In this document: positions 1-11,600 of the stretch, piece by piece | How the letters are laid out: the number at the start of each line of letters is the position of its first letter | Numbering within the stretch: position 1 is the stretch's first letter | Source of the DNA: Ligustrum vulgare | Lineage: Eukaryota > Streptophyta > Magnoliopsida > Lamiales > Oleaceae | Direction: 5' to 3' | Length of the DNA stretch: 64,000 nt | Assembly: GCA_963555705.1 (NCBI GenBank) | Contig: OY743189.1 | Coordinates: forward strand, 2,807,501 to 2,871,500 | Made by a program: the position numbers and the translations under genes | The notes under the pieces: model-generated | Told to the model about the DNA's origin: nothing | Database searches by the model: none | What the model saw: the letters and a program-made list of their open reading frames with translations, nothing else

Positions 1-254
1 AGTTGCTGCTTATTGCTTCCGAGTTTGAAGAAACTACAAAAAAAAAAATGGGTTTAGGTATTGCTAATAGTCTTCTGTCTTTTCTTTTCATACACTGTGT
101 TTATAGAAAGTATAATCCCTTCAACAGAAGTTATGACATTCTTTTCTACTTCAACTTTAATTATTTTCATCCCTTGAGAGATTTAGAAGTATTTAGGAGA
201 TCTATAGTTCTTTGTCTCCCAATGTTCACGACATCTTCATTGTATAGAGATATT

Positions 255-285
<31 letters not shown>

Positions 286-1547
286 TGTGAGCATGGTGCG
301 TTGTGCTTTGTAAAATTTGAATTATGATACTCTCCCCGCATCCCAACCCCATGTGAGTGGAGGGCCATCCCCGCGATGAGCACCGAGGGAAGAGTATAAT
401 GGTTCGTAAATTTTTTAGAAGATCTTTTGTGATTTATCTTCTTAACAATTTTTGTATGATCGTGTTTAATTGATTAGGTTCTTATGGCTATGTTCTACAG
501 AGTATGGTGGCATCACATGTATTACACGGTTGATGCCCAAAAAGTACTACCAATGGTTAATCGAGGACTAATCTTATTCAATTGCATATGGTTAATCGTG
601 TAATTCTTCATACTTGGAATTTAGAAAATGTAATATTTGTTATTCTTTATTCCAAGTTAAGGTAAGAAATGCTTGAATAGTTATCTACATTTTCATTATA
701 GTTTCCACGGCACTCAAAGGTGGTTAAGTTATTACATTTCTAAGAAAGTTGTAATTTTGGGATTTTTTTGATTGATACTCACCTTGAAACTGTTATTTTG
801 GAGAAATGTCATACAAAATTTTAAAACTGAAAAGCATCATGTTGAAATTAAAATAAAATATTGTAAAATCATCGTCCAAGATTAGAGGAGATTTTTATTA
901 AACCTCATAACAAAAAATCAGTTATATATTTTAAAAAACCTATAATCAAATTAGCTGAATCAAAATTCAACAAAATCAACACCAATATCCAAAAATTCAA
1001 AATCGCTAGCATACGCCCATCGAGACTGACTTCTTCCTACGCTCTTTCAATTTTCTGGAATTTGCAATCAAATATGCTTAAGGTCTGATTAATCAGTAAA
1101 TAGAGACAATGCCCCAGGGTGAAATAGGTGTTTTATTAATACTAGTTGGTTGTTTAAAAAAGCCAAGATCCCTGAAATGGAATGTGGTTATCCTTAGTAG
1201 CATCCTTTGCTGGTGGAAAAGCATGATCAACTTCACCTGTTATAGTGACATTTTTGTGTTTCAATGTCGATTTTTCTTTTCCTTTTAGAACCATGCTTCA
1301 CATTCCTTTCCTTTTCTTTTTCTGTTTTTTTTTTCTGTTTTTTTTTTTTTTTTTGTTTTTTTTGTGTCTCTACATGTTCTTTGTTGCTTCAACCTTTTTT
1401 ATCATTCCTCAATAGACTTGATTGGTTCGCAAAACTATTTGAAGCTGGTCTATTTTCTGAAGCAAACTTAAACATGGAACTATATGGCCTTGTTCCTGAT
1501 ACAATCAGATTTTTGTATTTTTCATCTTCAACAAGAGATGTCCAGGT
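1..1547. other. AT-rich intergenic DNA, no gene recognised
   Basis: Short open frames occur here but none resembles a protein I recognise. The 1,264-1,551 frame is largely a poly-T run translated as Phe, followed by about 45 ordinary-looking residues that I cannot place. No RNA gene or element terminus was found. Confidence 0.5.
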
Positions 1548-1778
1548 CTAGTTCTTCTGTAATGTTCTTGAATTACCCAAAATACATAAAGAAAGTTTTG
1601 CCCTAGTCAAGGAAATGCTCATCCGTCTAACATCAGCAAAAAAATAAAAATAAAAATAAAAATCCAATATTGCTACTCTTAACTTTTGAAAGCAGCAAGA
1701 TATCAATTTCCCGACCTTGAAAGCCATCGATTGCAAACTCGGGATCTTTACTCATTTTTCGTGAAGATTCATTATTAA
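1548..1778 (-). pseudogene. SEN1/UPF1-like superfamily 1 helicase C-terminal fragment (relic)
   Basis: On the - strand two frames together read like the C-terminal RecA-like domain of plant SEN1/UPF1-type helicases, RNA/DNA helicases that act in RNA quality control and transcription termination. One frame carries IDGFQGREIDILLLS, matching motif V. The other carries ADVRRMSISLTRAKLSL, matching motif VI (family form RRMNVALTRAK), then ILGNSRTLQKN. Between the motifs lies an A-rich hexamer microsatellite (1,638-1,662) that breaks the frame and replaces residues normally present. A stop lies at 1,548-1,550. There is no start or N-terminal domain, and a MITE lies immediately upstream at 1,779. It is a dead fragment. 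Assignment to the helicase superfamily is firm; the exact subfamily is not. Confidence 0.65.
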
Positions 1779-1956
1779 GAGCTTGTTTGGTTGTGGTAAA
1801 ATTTTTACCACAATTTTTCAAACTCAATCTCAACCATCCATTCTTAGTCAAGCCCACAATTTTTTACTTTTCAAATATTTTTAAAACACACATCCATCAA
1901 AAAATATAAAAAAAAAACTACGAATATCAAAACTTTTCACATTACCAAATAGGCTC
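1779..1956. mobile_element. PIF/Harbinger-type MITE, 178 bp
   Basis: Imperfect terminal inverted repeats, GAGCTTGTTTGGT at the left and ACCAAATAGGCTC at the right, are flanked by TAA on both sides (1,776-1,778 and 1,957-1,959). A 3-bp TWA duplication and short size suit a PIF/Harbinger MITE. No coding sequence. Confidence 0.6.
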
Positions 1957-2009
1957 TAAGATTACAAATTCAAAAGAATCCCTGATAAAAACCCAATACA
2001 ATTAACTCC

Positions 2010-2144
2010 CTATAACTCATAGTAAACAACATTTACTTCGCAATTAGGAGTAGTAGGATCATGTCTAACCCAGAAAACATCAAGCGCAGACTCCAGTCTT
2101 GGTAACACTAGGAACTCTCTGGAAGGCCACTTCATCACATCCAT
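2010..2144 (-). pseudogene. Coding-like 44-codon segment, unknown protein (possible terminal-exon relic)
   Basis: A - strand frame of 44 codons with a stop at 2,010-2,012 has a normal, non-repetitive composition (for example PRLESALDVFWVRHDP then NVVYYEL at the end). It looks like the C-terminal exon of a real protein. I do not recognise the family. No convincing acceptor or upstream exon could be placed. It lies between the helicase relic and the glycosylase relic on the same strand, so it may be another captured or decayed gene piece. Confidence 0.25.
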
Positions 2145-3447
2145 TTCCTCTTAACTTAGGATTGTTATGCAGTATGGATGTGATGAAATATCCAAAAGTG
2201 TTGTTCATTTTTCAAATCATATGTATTGAGTCATTTTCAGATCCTCCTGTTTTCAAAATTTCTTAGGTGTTTCGATCGCCCGGAGTACAAAAAACCACCG
2301 AAATTTTGCTTGAAAAGTCTGAGATCTGCCGCTTTTGCATTAAATTCCAGACATGTTCATCCACATGAGCAGAGAATACATGCAGCAAACCCTCCAAAAA
2401 CTGATCGTGATTCAATGACCGATCAAAGTCCATCGAAAAATCATATTTGTTGCTTAGCGAACATCCAGACCAGATTCACGTTCTTTGGTGAAAATATCTT
2501 CTCTATTGTTCTGCATCTGTTACTTTGGAAATTCGAAAATGTACGGATTGGGTATTGAAGAAGGTGATTGTGAAGCCAATTTCATGGTCAAATATATAAA
2601 TGGATTGATATGACCATGGTATTGGTAAGGATATTGAATCATAATTGCATGTGGTCATAGGCGACTATCCGCCATTATTTAGTTCCCGATGGTTAACAGA
2701 ACTCGGGTGCCTTATATACACAAAAAATAGCATTGTCGAAAAAAGGGAAAAATGTTCTTCGATATTTTGCCAACCACCACCACCAGCTGGAGAACAATTA
2801 CAAAGATCAATAAAATTGATTTAAAACTAATTTCACACTCGTGCAATGCACAGACATATTTAATTGTCCGTGAAAAACACTATGAAATATAGTTATGGCT
2901 GAAAAATAAGCAAATAATAACAAAGGTAAGTGGAAAATCTTTATGTTACATATTAAATAATGATAAGCATTATGTTATCAAAAATATTACATATTTTGAA
3001 AAACCTCCCTATACAGAACATTTGTCATCACATTTGTTGAATTTTCATCGTCATCGTAGATCAATATCTTTAGACTAAAACGATTTATAACTCTAGACAC
3101 TGCTACATACAATTATTCATGACTGAACACCGCCTTTTTAAAAATAGTCCCACGTGTGAGAGTGATTGACCTTAAGAAAATAGTTAAAAAAAATCATTAA
3201 TGACATAGCAAACTTGAAGTAACCGTCAATTTGAAAATTGAAAGATCTATTCAACTTAAAAAACACTACAGTTCATACAAATAAGATAAGTTAAAATTCG
3301 AAAATAGACCATAGCCAATTTTTTGAGCAATATAGCAGCACATTTGTACTCTCCTAGTTCTGCTACTATCCACCAAATCTTGTTGACAAAATTTAAACAT
3401 GTGCACAGTTGTAGTTATGACTGATACAAAATAGCATAAATCACACT
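2145..3447. other. Intergenic, no gene recognised
   Basis: AT-rich sequence. A 110-codon + frame at 2,226-2,558 has no recognisable motif. Near 2,840 there is a degenerate CGTGCAATGCAC palindrome next to CTAA, resembling a decayed Helitron 3' end, but no partner end was found. Confidence 0.35.
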
Positions 3448-4763
3448 TCACTTTGTTTTGTAAATATTTTCTAGCAATAGCTTAGCAATAATAAGTTTAT
3501 AACCAGAAGGGGGCATCTCACTTAGCTTCCCAAGCCACTGCTCAGGGCCGGCCCTGGCATAAGGCCACCAAGGTCGGCGCCTAGGGCCTCTCAATTTGAG
3601 GGGCCTCAAAAAAATTTTGGCCAAACTGTTTAACCAATTTTTTTGGACTAAATGCAACTGGAGACGGTCTAAAATCTATAGATTTGTGTTTTTTTTTTTT
3701 TTTGGAAGAAATTGATTATTGCAGATTCAAAGATCTTCTACTAAATAAAAAACTAAGAAAAGTCTGTAACTTGTTTTATAAAATGAAGTTTGAGACTTAT
3801 GAATTATTGAATGATTTGGAGATATATGTTCAGACCTTCACTTTTGCTTCCAAAAAGCACTCCTCGATTATCGGAGTTTCAAGTGGGTGAAAATGGAATA
3901 AGCATTTTGATTAGCAGAATGCTTAAGCTACATTGGAACATGACTATTTTTCCTACATTATGCTGGTTTTAGGAATTTCAACTTTTGAATGTTATAAAGT
4001 CATTTTTAAAAAAAAAAAATACATATATGTTATTCATTTTAATATTTAAGTATTACTACACGAAAAAATATACATATATTTAAGGGCATCAAAATAATGA
4101 GTCGCCTAGGGCCTCTCTATTCTCAGGGCCGGCCTGCCACTGCTCATAGAACTGCCACACTTCTGACCTGTTCAAAGAAAGCCCAGCAAGAAAACTTAAA
4201 CTTGAGTCTACACTGTAGAAGAAAAGCCTTGAAATGGAGATTTTTTTTTTTTTTAACTACTTACTTACCAATAAGCTAGAAACTAAAATGGTGCGTATTT
4301 TCCATAAATCGCTTCAACATCTCTTTGAACTGTCCGAATTATTGAGCTTTTGGCATGAACCTGATTATATACACAGGACTAAAAGCATAACTTTAGGAAG
4401 ATTGGAATGAGTGACCTAAATGGAAAAGGGCTATTTTCGTTGAGAAGAAATAGACCTGCTTTAGATGCGTAATAGTTTGTGAATCAGTTGGAATGACATG
4501 GTAAAATCCCATGCACATCAGAACATTAGCGCAAGTAAAGGGTCTAAATCCATCTATAACTTTCAGCTTCTCCGTCAACTTATCATACTCAGACAAGCTT
4601 GGCGTACCACAGACATCTTCAAGTTCTCTTAGTCGAATCATGTCCTCAACTATTTCTCGAGCAAGCTTCAATATATGACCTGCACTATATCCTAGATTGC
4701 ACCATTTTGCTAAAAGCTCCTCATCAAGGGTAGCCAGTTCTCTGGGCTCGGGAAATTTCCAAT
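3448..4763 (-). pseudogene. HhH-GPD DNA glycosylase-like gene, 3' exons, split by a hAT MITE
   Basis: Three - strand exons with good splice sites can be joined in phase: 4,763-4,456, 4,360-4,269, and 4,167-4,137 continuing at 3,542/3,534-3,448. The first includes GFRPFTCANVLMCMGFYHV and THLKQ; the second starts VHAKSS and includes EAIYGKYAPF; the third reads WQFYEQWLGKLSEMPPSGYK once the insertion is ignored. These are typical of the C-terminal half of plant proteins of the HhH-GPD base-excision repair superfamily, which remove damaged bases in the nucleus. Lesions: a TAG replaces a Gln codon after YGKYAPF in the second exon, and a 594-bp hAT element (3,543-4,136) interrupts the third exon, duplicating CCACTGCT. 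No 5' exons are visible upstream. It is almost certainly non-functional. Confidence 0.7.
3543..4136. mobile_element. Non-autonomous hAT element, 594 bp
   Basis: Ends read CAGGGCCGGCCCTGG at the left and CAGGGCCGGCCTG at the right, and the exact 8-bp sequence CCACTGCT flanks both sides (3,535-3,542 and 4,137-4,144). An 8-bp duplication is diagnostic of hAT transposition. The interior is AT-rich with no transposase. It sits in the third visible exon of the glycosylase-like gene. Confidence 0.85.
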
Positions 4764-5602
4764 CTTAGTGCAGGGGGAAACTTCCTTCCCTTCTTAGTGC
4801 TAGGACTCTATATATACATTACAATATGATGCGGAAACCAGAAACTTCGTAAGTAGGGAAATGGTGTGCTTCATGCTTAACTGCTATATGTTACGTTTCA
4901 AATATGTTTTTGAAAAAAATTGGTTACATTGATATTTTCAAAGACAAAAATGAAGAATTTAAAATTTTATTTTTGGAAATAATAATGTTCGGATTATGTT
5001 AATAGGAGAACAATTCAGTATTATTTATTATTTTCTGCAAAACTGAATTTCCAATTATTTTTTCAACATTGTTCGATGTTTTGAAGAGGGAATTTAGTGA
5101 CATTTTTATATTTTTTTGTCAAACCACCTCCACTAATGTAGAAATTTTCCACTTAAAAACTAATAAATGTCCACTTGCTAAATCCACTATTTTCAATTTT
5201 TTCATTTGAAACTTAAACTTTTCTCTTTTAAAAAGAAATGAAAGAAATTATTAGATTAACTTACAGTGTTCATGGAACTCGGAAAATGAATGAACAAATG
5301 TATGAACTGTCTCCATTAAACTAACTGACCACATACTTCAAATATTGTTTATACAAATGTAAAATGAATCTTTTCAAATTGAGATTCTGGTTCAAAAATG
5401 GAATTCAGAATCTTAGTTGACTTTATATAGTATATAGATGATGAGAGTGGATAAAAAACTCTAATGGAGATTTTCTTGAGAAAATAAAATGTGAATTGAC
5501 TTGGCAATAGTTTGGTGCTTAATTCCCTTGTTTTAGGATTGGTGAATGGGAATTTAGCATCCGAATCAAATTTGAGATGCTAATATATATATATATATAT
5601 TA
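4764..5602. other. Intergenic, no feature seen
   Basis: AT-rich sequence upstream of the glycosylase relic on its strand. No matching 5' exon, promoter or element end could be supported. Confidence 0.4.
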
Positions 5603-5872
5603 GGTATGGCAACGAGACGGGTTTTGGTTGTGTCACCCTACCTATGAAAAAAATAAACCTAAACTCATCCCGCAAATTCCTGGGCAAGGCTGGTTCTGGT
5701 TTGGGGTGGGTCAGGAAGGATTTGGGGCGGTGCGGCCAAAACCCACCCCACGCCCGTGAACCACTCGAGTTTTCCCATACAAGTCCCGCAGGTCGGTGGG
5801 ACGAGTTTTTTTCGCTCCATTAGGATCGAGTATCCATTGGGTTTGGGGAGGGTCGGGTTTTTTTGCCATCTT
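5603..5872. mobile_element. Old MITE with ATGGCAA/TTGCCAT ends
   Basis: GC-richer 270-bp block between two (AT)n tracts, starting GGTATGGCAACG and ending TTTTTTGCCATCT. The inverted ATGGCAA and TTGCCAT ends and the GGGTCGGG/CCCACCCC-type interior suit a decayed hAT-like MITE. The duplication is obscured by the flanking AT repeats. Confidence 0.45.
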
Positions 5873-6589
5873 TAATATATATATATATTTTTTATTTTAT
5901 TTTTTTTAATTTGGATGATATTTAACTAAAATGTTTAAATAAAGGTGTCATTATTATAATTAAATTATTATGGGCGTCAATTTCCAGAAATCATGATATT
6001 AGGATGGGTTCATGCTTAAATCCCACCAGGACTCCTGTAGCTCCGCTCATGGTTAAATATAGTTAGCAATTTAATTGTTAATGTGACATTTTTGTGTTGA
6101 AAGTATTTCACAAATGACCATTCCATAAATGATAAATCATCTCACCCCCACCCCTACCCCCACCCCATCCCTTATTTATATATTTTCCTTTTCTTTTTTC
6201 TTCTTAAATTTTTTTAACATCGACAAAAAAATCGTTGATTTCATATTATATGATTTAATAAGATCTTCATTATGAATACGATATTAGTAAATAAGTTTTT
6301 ACTATTTTCAAAATAAGTATTTATCATAAATAAATTATCAGTTCAATTTAAACATAAATAATTATAAGATAATTAACACAAACATTCTTGGGCTTAGTTT
6401 GAATAATTAATGAAGTACTTGTACAAGTACCGTTATTTTTAGACCATTTACAAAAATACTTTTCAAAAGTTTTTAGGAATTAAAAATATCGTGTGAATTT
6501 GAGTGCCATTTTTTTATAGTTTCGTTACTTTTTTAATAATCGTGTCACTTTTTATAAAAGTATAAAAAGTGACATTCATGTGATTTTCT

Positions 6590-8300
6590 CAATCAAACAA
6601 AAATTAAAATCTTAGAATAAATTCATAACTCGTTAATTTTATTCTACATGTAGTCTCTTTGAAATTATTTCGCTCTTCTATTATCTAAACATAGTAAACA
6701 TCTTCATTTTAGTAACATAATATCCTATAAGTTGAAAATGATAAAAGTTCAAAAAAGTAACAAATACTCAAAAAACATTGACTCGTGTTTATCAAAATAT
6801 TAGAATAATTTATAATGCCACTTTTTTAATAAAAAAAAAAAATTTAAAAGTGACATAATGTCACCTTTTATTACTTTTTATTTTAACTAAAAAGTGGCAC
6901 AACTTTTTAGAGGAAAAAAGGACAGGTGTCACTTTTAATGAAAAAATAACATGTATGTAACTTTCTCTATCAATATCAAACACAAATTGAAAACTTATAA
7001 TAGATATATGACATTGTTAATTTACTCTACATGTTTTTTGTGATTATGTTACAACTAGGGATGGGCAAAAAAATCGGAACCGATATGACCGAACCTGAAC
7101 CGAACTGAAAAAACAGGAACCGTATGGTTTTAAAAAAATAATATAGAAAATCGATTTTGGAACCGAGAACCAATTGGTTTCGGTTCGTTTCTCGATTCCG
7201 CGTTGGAAATTGAAAAATCGAAGTTAGAACCGGTCTTTGATCATTGTTTATTTTTTTTATTAGTCTTAATTGGTTGTCCTAAAACTAAAAATCAAAAGAA
7301 TTTGTAATTTCTTTTGGGTAAAGTGAAAATGATTAATTTCTTTTTATGGAGTTTGTTACGTCTCTACCTCATTGTAACCTTTTACTTCACACACTTGGAT
7401 TGAAATTCTTAGTAAATGAAAATCGAATGAGACTAACTTATTAATAAGCAAAGTTGTTAATGACCACGATTGAGTTAATTAAATATTTAAATACAAATAA
7501 AAAATAATTAATAATAACGCATTTAAAACTTATGATTCATCCCACGAGTTTACTATATTATCATACTCGAAAAACCTTCTAGGCCATTTATTTCCTATTT
7601 TTGTTTATGAATATCTTTCGTTTCATAGAAAATTCTATACTTTTTTTGGGGTGAAAGGATTTTCGAAATCCTTGATCTTGGTATATTTGATAGAAGTTTA
7701 TTTTAGGTTATTGGCTCACTTCCCGATTCCTAATGCTTCCCGATAAGGCTCTCGAAAAATAATTATTATTATAGAACCGAATTAAAATCGAAACCGAACC
7801 AAACCGAATGGTTTGGTTCTTGCGATATAATGGAACTGAATGGTTCTATTTTACAAGAATCAAAAAGTATGATTCGGTTCCAGTTCTTGAGATACCCGAA
7901 CCGAACTACCCGACGCCCACCCCTAGTTACAACTTACATTTTTATTACCTAAATATAGAAAATATCTTCATTTTAAGAATATAACATCCTATAAATTGAA
8001 AATGACAAAAAAATAAAAAAAGTAACAAATAATAAAAACGTGGACAAAAGATTAAAAAGGTAATAAAACACTCGAAAAAGTGAGAAACGTTAATTAAAAT
8101 CCTAAAATAAATTCAATGTTGCTTGATTTTATTTGTGATTATGTTTCACTTCTATTAATTTAAATAAAGCATAACTTCAATTTAGGGAACATTACACCAT
8201 ATAAGTTGGAAGTGAAAAAAAAAAAAGGACACAAATTCAGAAAGTGACCAACAATTTTTTGGGTTCAAAGTGAGTCATGTCACTTGTTAAGGACAACAAA
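6590..8300. repeat. Three degenerate direct repeats (about 0.25-0.4 kb)
   Basis: A motif series (AACACAAATTGAAAAC-like, then TCTACATGT, then a CATCTTCATTTTA block and CCTATAAGTTGAAAATGA) recurs at about 6,596-6,760, 6,970-8,070 and 8,080-8,240. The second copy is interrupted by the hAT element at 7,056. The repeats are AT-rich with no coding capacity. Confidence 0.45.
7056..7925. mobile_element. Non-autonomous hAT element, 870 bp
   Basis: Terminal sequences TAGGGATGGGCA and CGCCCACCCCTA form imperfect inverted repeats. The exact 8-bp sequence GTTACAAC occurs on both sides (7,048-7,055 and 7,926-7,933). The subterminal regions are rich in AACCGA/TCGGTT words. No transposase frame is present. 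Confidence 0.85.
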
Positions 8301-8378
8301 ATAATGGTTTCTTCTTTTAATTCATGTTTGGCCTTACTTTTAACATGTTTATGGGCTATATTTTTCACTCGTAGGATG

Positions 8379-8396
8379 ATATATATATATATATAT
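8379..8396. repeat. (AT)9 microsatellite at the viral integration boundary
   Basis: An (AT)9 tract abuts the first base of the viral insert; a matching (AT)7 tract abuts the other end at 19,217-19,230. Together they mark an interrupted AT microsatellite. Confidence 0.85.
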
Positions 8397-8397
8397 T

Positions 8398-8410
8398 TGG
8401 TATCAGAGCC
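8398..8410 (+). promoter_or_regulatory. Primer-binding site for initiator Met-tRNA, component A
   Basis: TGGTATCAGAGCC is complementary to the 3' end of initiator Met-tRNA, the usual minus-strand primer of Caulimoviridae. It lies exactly at the left border of the insert, so the integrated unit begins at the minus-strand start point. Confidence 0.9.
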
Positions 8411-8486
8411 ATTTAGGTTCAAGTTATCCTTGGAGAGTGTTGTTATCTGTTCTGAGTTTGTTTTACAGGTTAAGTTCTGTAAGTGG

Positions 8487-8558
8487 ATGGTTCGAAACCT
8501 CGGAGGCAGGGCAGAAGAGTGTAAGACCCGGGTAAGACCACGTGGAGGGAGTAGGTAA
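8487..8558 (+). CDS. Leader upstream ORF, 23 codons, component A
   Basis: This is the only ATG frame between the primer-binding site and the polyprotein start at 8,638. It encodes 23 residues rich in Arg and Gly and ends 79 nt before that start. Short leader frames are common in pararetrovirus RNAs and regulate shunting or reinitiation. An apparently identical copy is in component B. GTAAGA and GCAG words downstream could also be splice signals. A functional peptide is unlikely. Confidence 0.4.
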   Translation: MVRNLGGRAEECKTRVRPRGGSR

Positions 8559-8637
8559 AAGTCCGACCTTTAACTTAGCCTTGTTTCTCAAACAATTTGC
8601 AGGTAGTAATACCTTTCAAGCTTACCTTGTTCCGACA

Positions 8638-11600
8638 ATGTCTTCTTTTTCCAGTTGGTTCAAAGGATCTGGTAGTTCTAGAAATAGAGCTAATAATTTG
8701 TCAAACAATTTTCAAAATATTGAAGAATCACTTCAAAATGATTCTGAAACTTTTCAAAATACAAATGAACTTCAAATTTTTCAAATTGAACAATTATTGC
8801 ATAATTGGACAATTCCTAAGGTAGACAAAGGATCTATCTATGAAATTGGTCGATTTGATTTTTCTCAAAATTACATCATTAAAACACATGAGCAAACCAT
8901 GCATGTTTTAGGTCAAAATACTGAGCTTGCTCTTCTTTCAAAAAACTCCATACAAGAACATCGTAAGAAATTTCAATTCTTACATATTGGTCTTGTTCAA
9001 ATTGCCCTCAAGCCCTTGTTCAGACTTGGACTTGACATTCCTGTCTTGGTTACTTTTCGTGATCAAAGACATTCAAACTTCGAGCATTCGCTCTTGACAG
9101 TTCTAGAATCAAATCTAGAATCTGGTCCAATCTTTTCAAACTGCTATCCAAACTTCACAGTCAGCCTTTTTGACAAACATATCTTAAAGACTCTCAAACT
9201 TCATGTTCAAACTAAGAATCTTAGTTTGGATGAATCAAATTCATTCGCTGTAATATACAGAGTATATTACAAACTCTTGGGTACGAATCTCAACATTCGT
9301 GCTCTTCGTTCGTCTCCAAGAAACGAATCGCTTCTAATGGAGGTGAATGATCTTCATACTAATACCATGATTCCTAAGAGAATTCCATGGAATCTTCAAA
9401 CTAGGAGCTTAGAATGGGATATTCTAAGAGCCTCCAAACCGGAGCCTCCTCCTTCATCTGATACTCCTAATCAGATTCTTTCATTTCCTGATGGAAGTGT
9501 TAGGATGATCTTTGGAGAATCATCAAACAACTCTTCAAACATTTCAAGATCTAGTTCATCTAAATCTTTTCAAAATTTTCAAAATTCAAATGTTTTTCCT
9601 TCAAGATTCTCAACTTCATCCAGCAGACTCAAAGATGTCAACTTTGAATCTGTTATTCCAAAACCTCAATATTCTGAATCTGAACAAGATTCACCTACTG
9701 CATCTGACATGCAGCCTCCTTCTGAAGACATTCCTCTTCTGAGAAAGAAACATCACAGAAGAAGTTTATCTTCTCAACTCAACGTCATTTCTTCTAGCAT
9801 TGATAGAAGATCTGAATTCAAAAAAGATCAGTCTCCTAAGGTCAAAAACCTAAGGAAACTTTTTCGTCAAACTTTTTCAAAAGAAGAAATTGAATCTTAC
9901 TGGGAAGAGTACTTCGCTCAACCAGAAGATATTTCATTTTTCAAATGGATTAATTTCAAAGTTTTTGGTAAACAAAAGAAGCCTTCAAAATCTTCTTCCA
10001 AACCCAAATCCCCTTCGAAATCCAAATCCATTCAAGCTTCATCTTCAAAAGAAAAAACTTGGAAAACTTCTTCCAATCAAACTTTCAAATCGGAATATCC
10101 TCCTCTTGAAGAGATCGTTATTCCTCATGGGAATGCAGAAGTTACTGCATCTCCTTTCAAACAAATTCCTGAAGATAGAACTGATAATGCAGCAGCCAAA
10201 ACTGTTGATGTCAGAAATCTTCAAATTCAGAACAATTACACAAATATTGTTCTTCAAACTATCGGTAATCAGTTAACCAGAATTGAAGCCAATTCTGAAA
10301 CTGAAGCCAAATTCAAAATTCCCTCTAATGCTTTTTCTTCCATTAGAGATTCTCCTTCTTCATCTTCCTCGAGTAATCAAAGGTTGCTTTTCAAACCAAC
10401 CAATCTTACTCCTGATCTTGGTAAGAAATCTTTAGACACTGATTCTGCAGTGATTAAAGAGCTTGCCTCTCAATTTTCAAAAATGTCCGCATCTTCAAAA
10501 AACAAGAAGAAGTTTCCTTCATTTTTAAGGAAACGAAATTTTCAAAATTTCAAAAGATTTTCTTCAAAATCTCATCCTCAATTTCAAAAATCTTTTCAAA
10601 AGAATTCTTTTCAAAAATTTCAATCAAAACCAAAACATTTTCAAAAAACTGGTGATTCAGCCAAGATCACTTGCTTCAAATGTCATCAAACTGGTCATTA
10701 TTCAAATGAATGTCCCATGAAGAACAAAATTAATAATCTTCAAATTGCTGAAGATATTAAGATTGATCTTCTCAATCTTCTTCATTCATCATTCGATGAT
10801 GATTCTGAATTAGAGAAAATTTATCAGCATCAAGAAGATTCTGATAATGAATCTAATTCTTCCTCCTCTTCTCATCCTTGCGAAGGTAAAGGTATTTGTG
10901 GTTGCAAAACCATTAATGTCCTTACAAAAGAAGAAGAACTTATTCAAGAAATAATTGAGCAGATTGACAATCCTCAATTAAAGAAGAAGTTCTCTTCGCT
11001 CCTTCCTTCTTCTTCAAAAACCCATGAATCGTTTAGTATGAAAGAAATACTAAAAAGATTTAATCAAGAATCTACTTCTAAATCTTCATCATCTGATTTG
11101 AGATCAGAAGTGAGGGAAATGAAGTCTCAAATTTCCTTTTTGGAACGTCAGGTTAAAGAAATTAAACTTGATGTTATCATTATCAAAAATTCCTCTTCAA
11201 ATATTCAAAATCAAAATGATTCTGATTCTTCTTCTTCTTCCTCAGAAGAATCCTCTGATTCTCGTATTAATAATTTTAGTCCTCTTCAAACTGATGAAGA
11301 ACGGATTAATGTTATTAATCGTATTCAACTTCAAAAATGGTACTGTCAAATGACAATCGTTGTTGACAAGTCTTTTCAAATTACCACTAGAGTATTAATT
11401 GATTCTGGAGCAGATCAAAACTGCATCAGAGAAGGATTAATACCTACAAAATACTTTGAGAAAACTACTGAGCGTCTTTTCGGTGCTAGTGGTAAAAAAC
11501 TCAACATTCAATATAAGCTTTCAAAAGCTCATGTTTGCAATTCAAACATTTGTTTCAAAAATATTTTCTACTTGGTGAAAGATTTGGATCAAGAAGTCAT

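Noticed and set aside
2226..2558. 110-residue + strand protein
   Set aside because: No motif, no exon context and no support beyond an open frame.
8542..8637. Extension of the component A polyprotein upstream of 8,638
   Set aside because: The extension has only a GTG start and crosses the leader; the ATG at 8,638 is conserved in component B.
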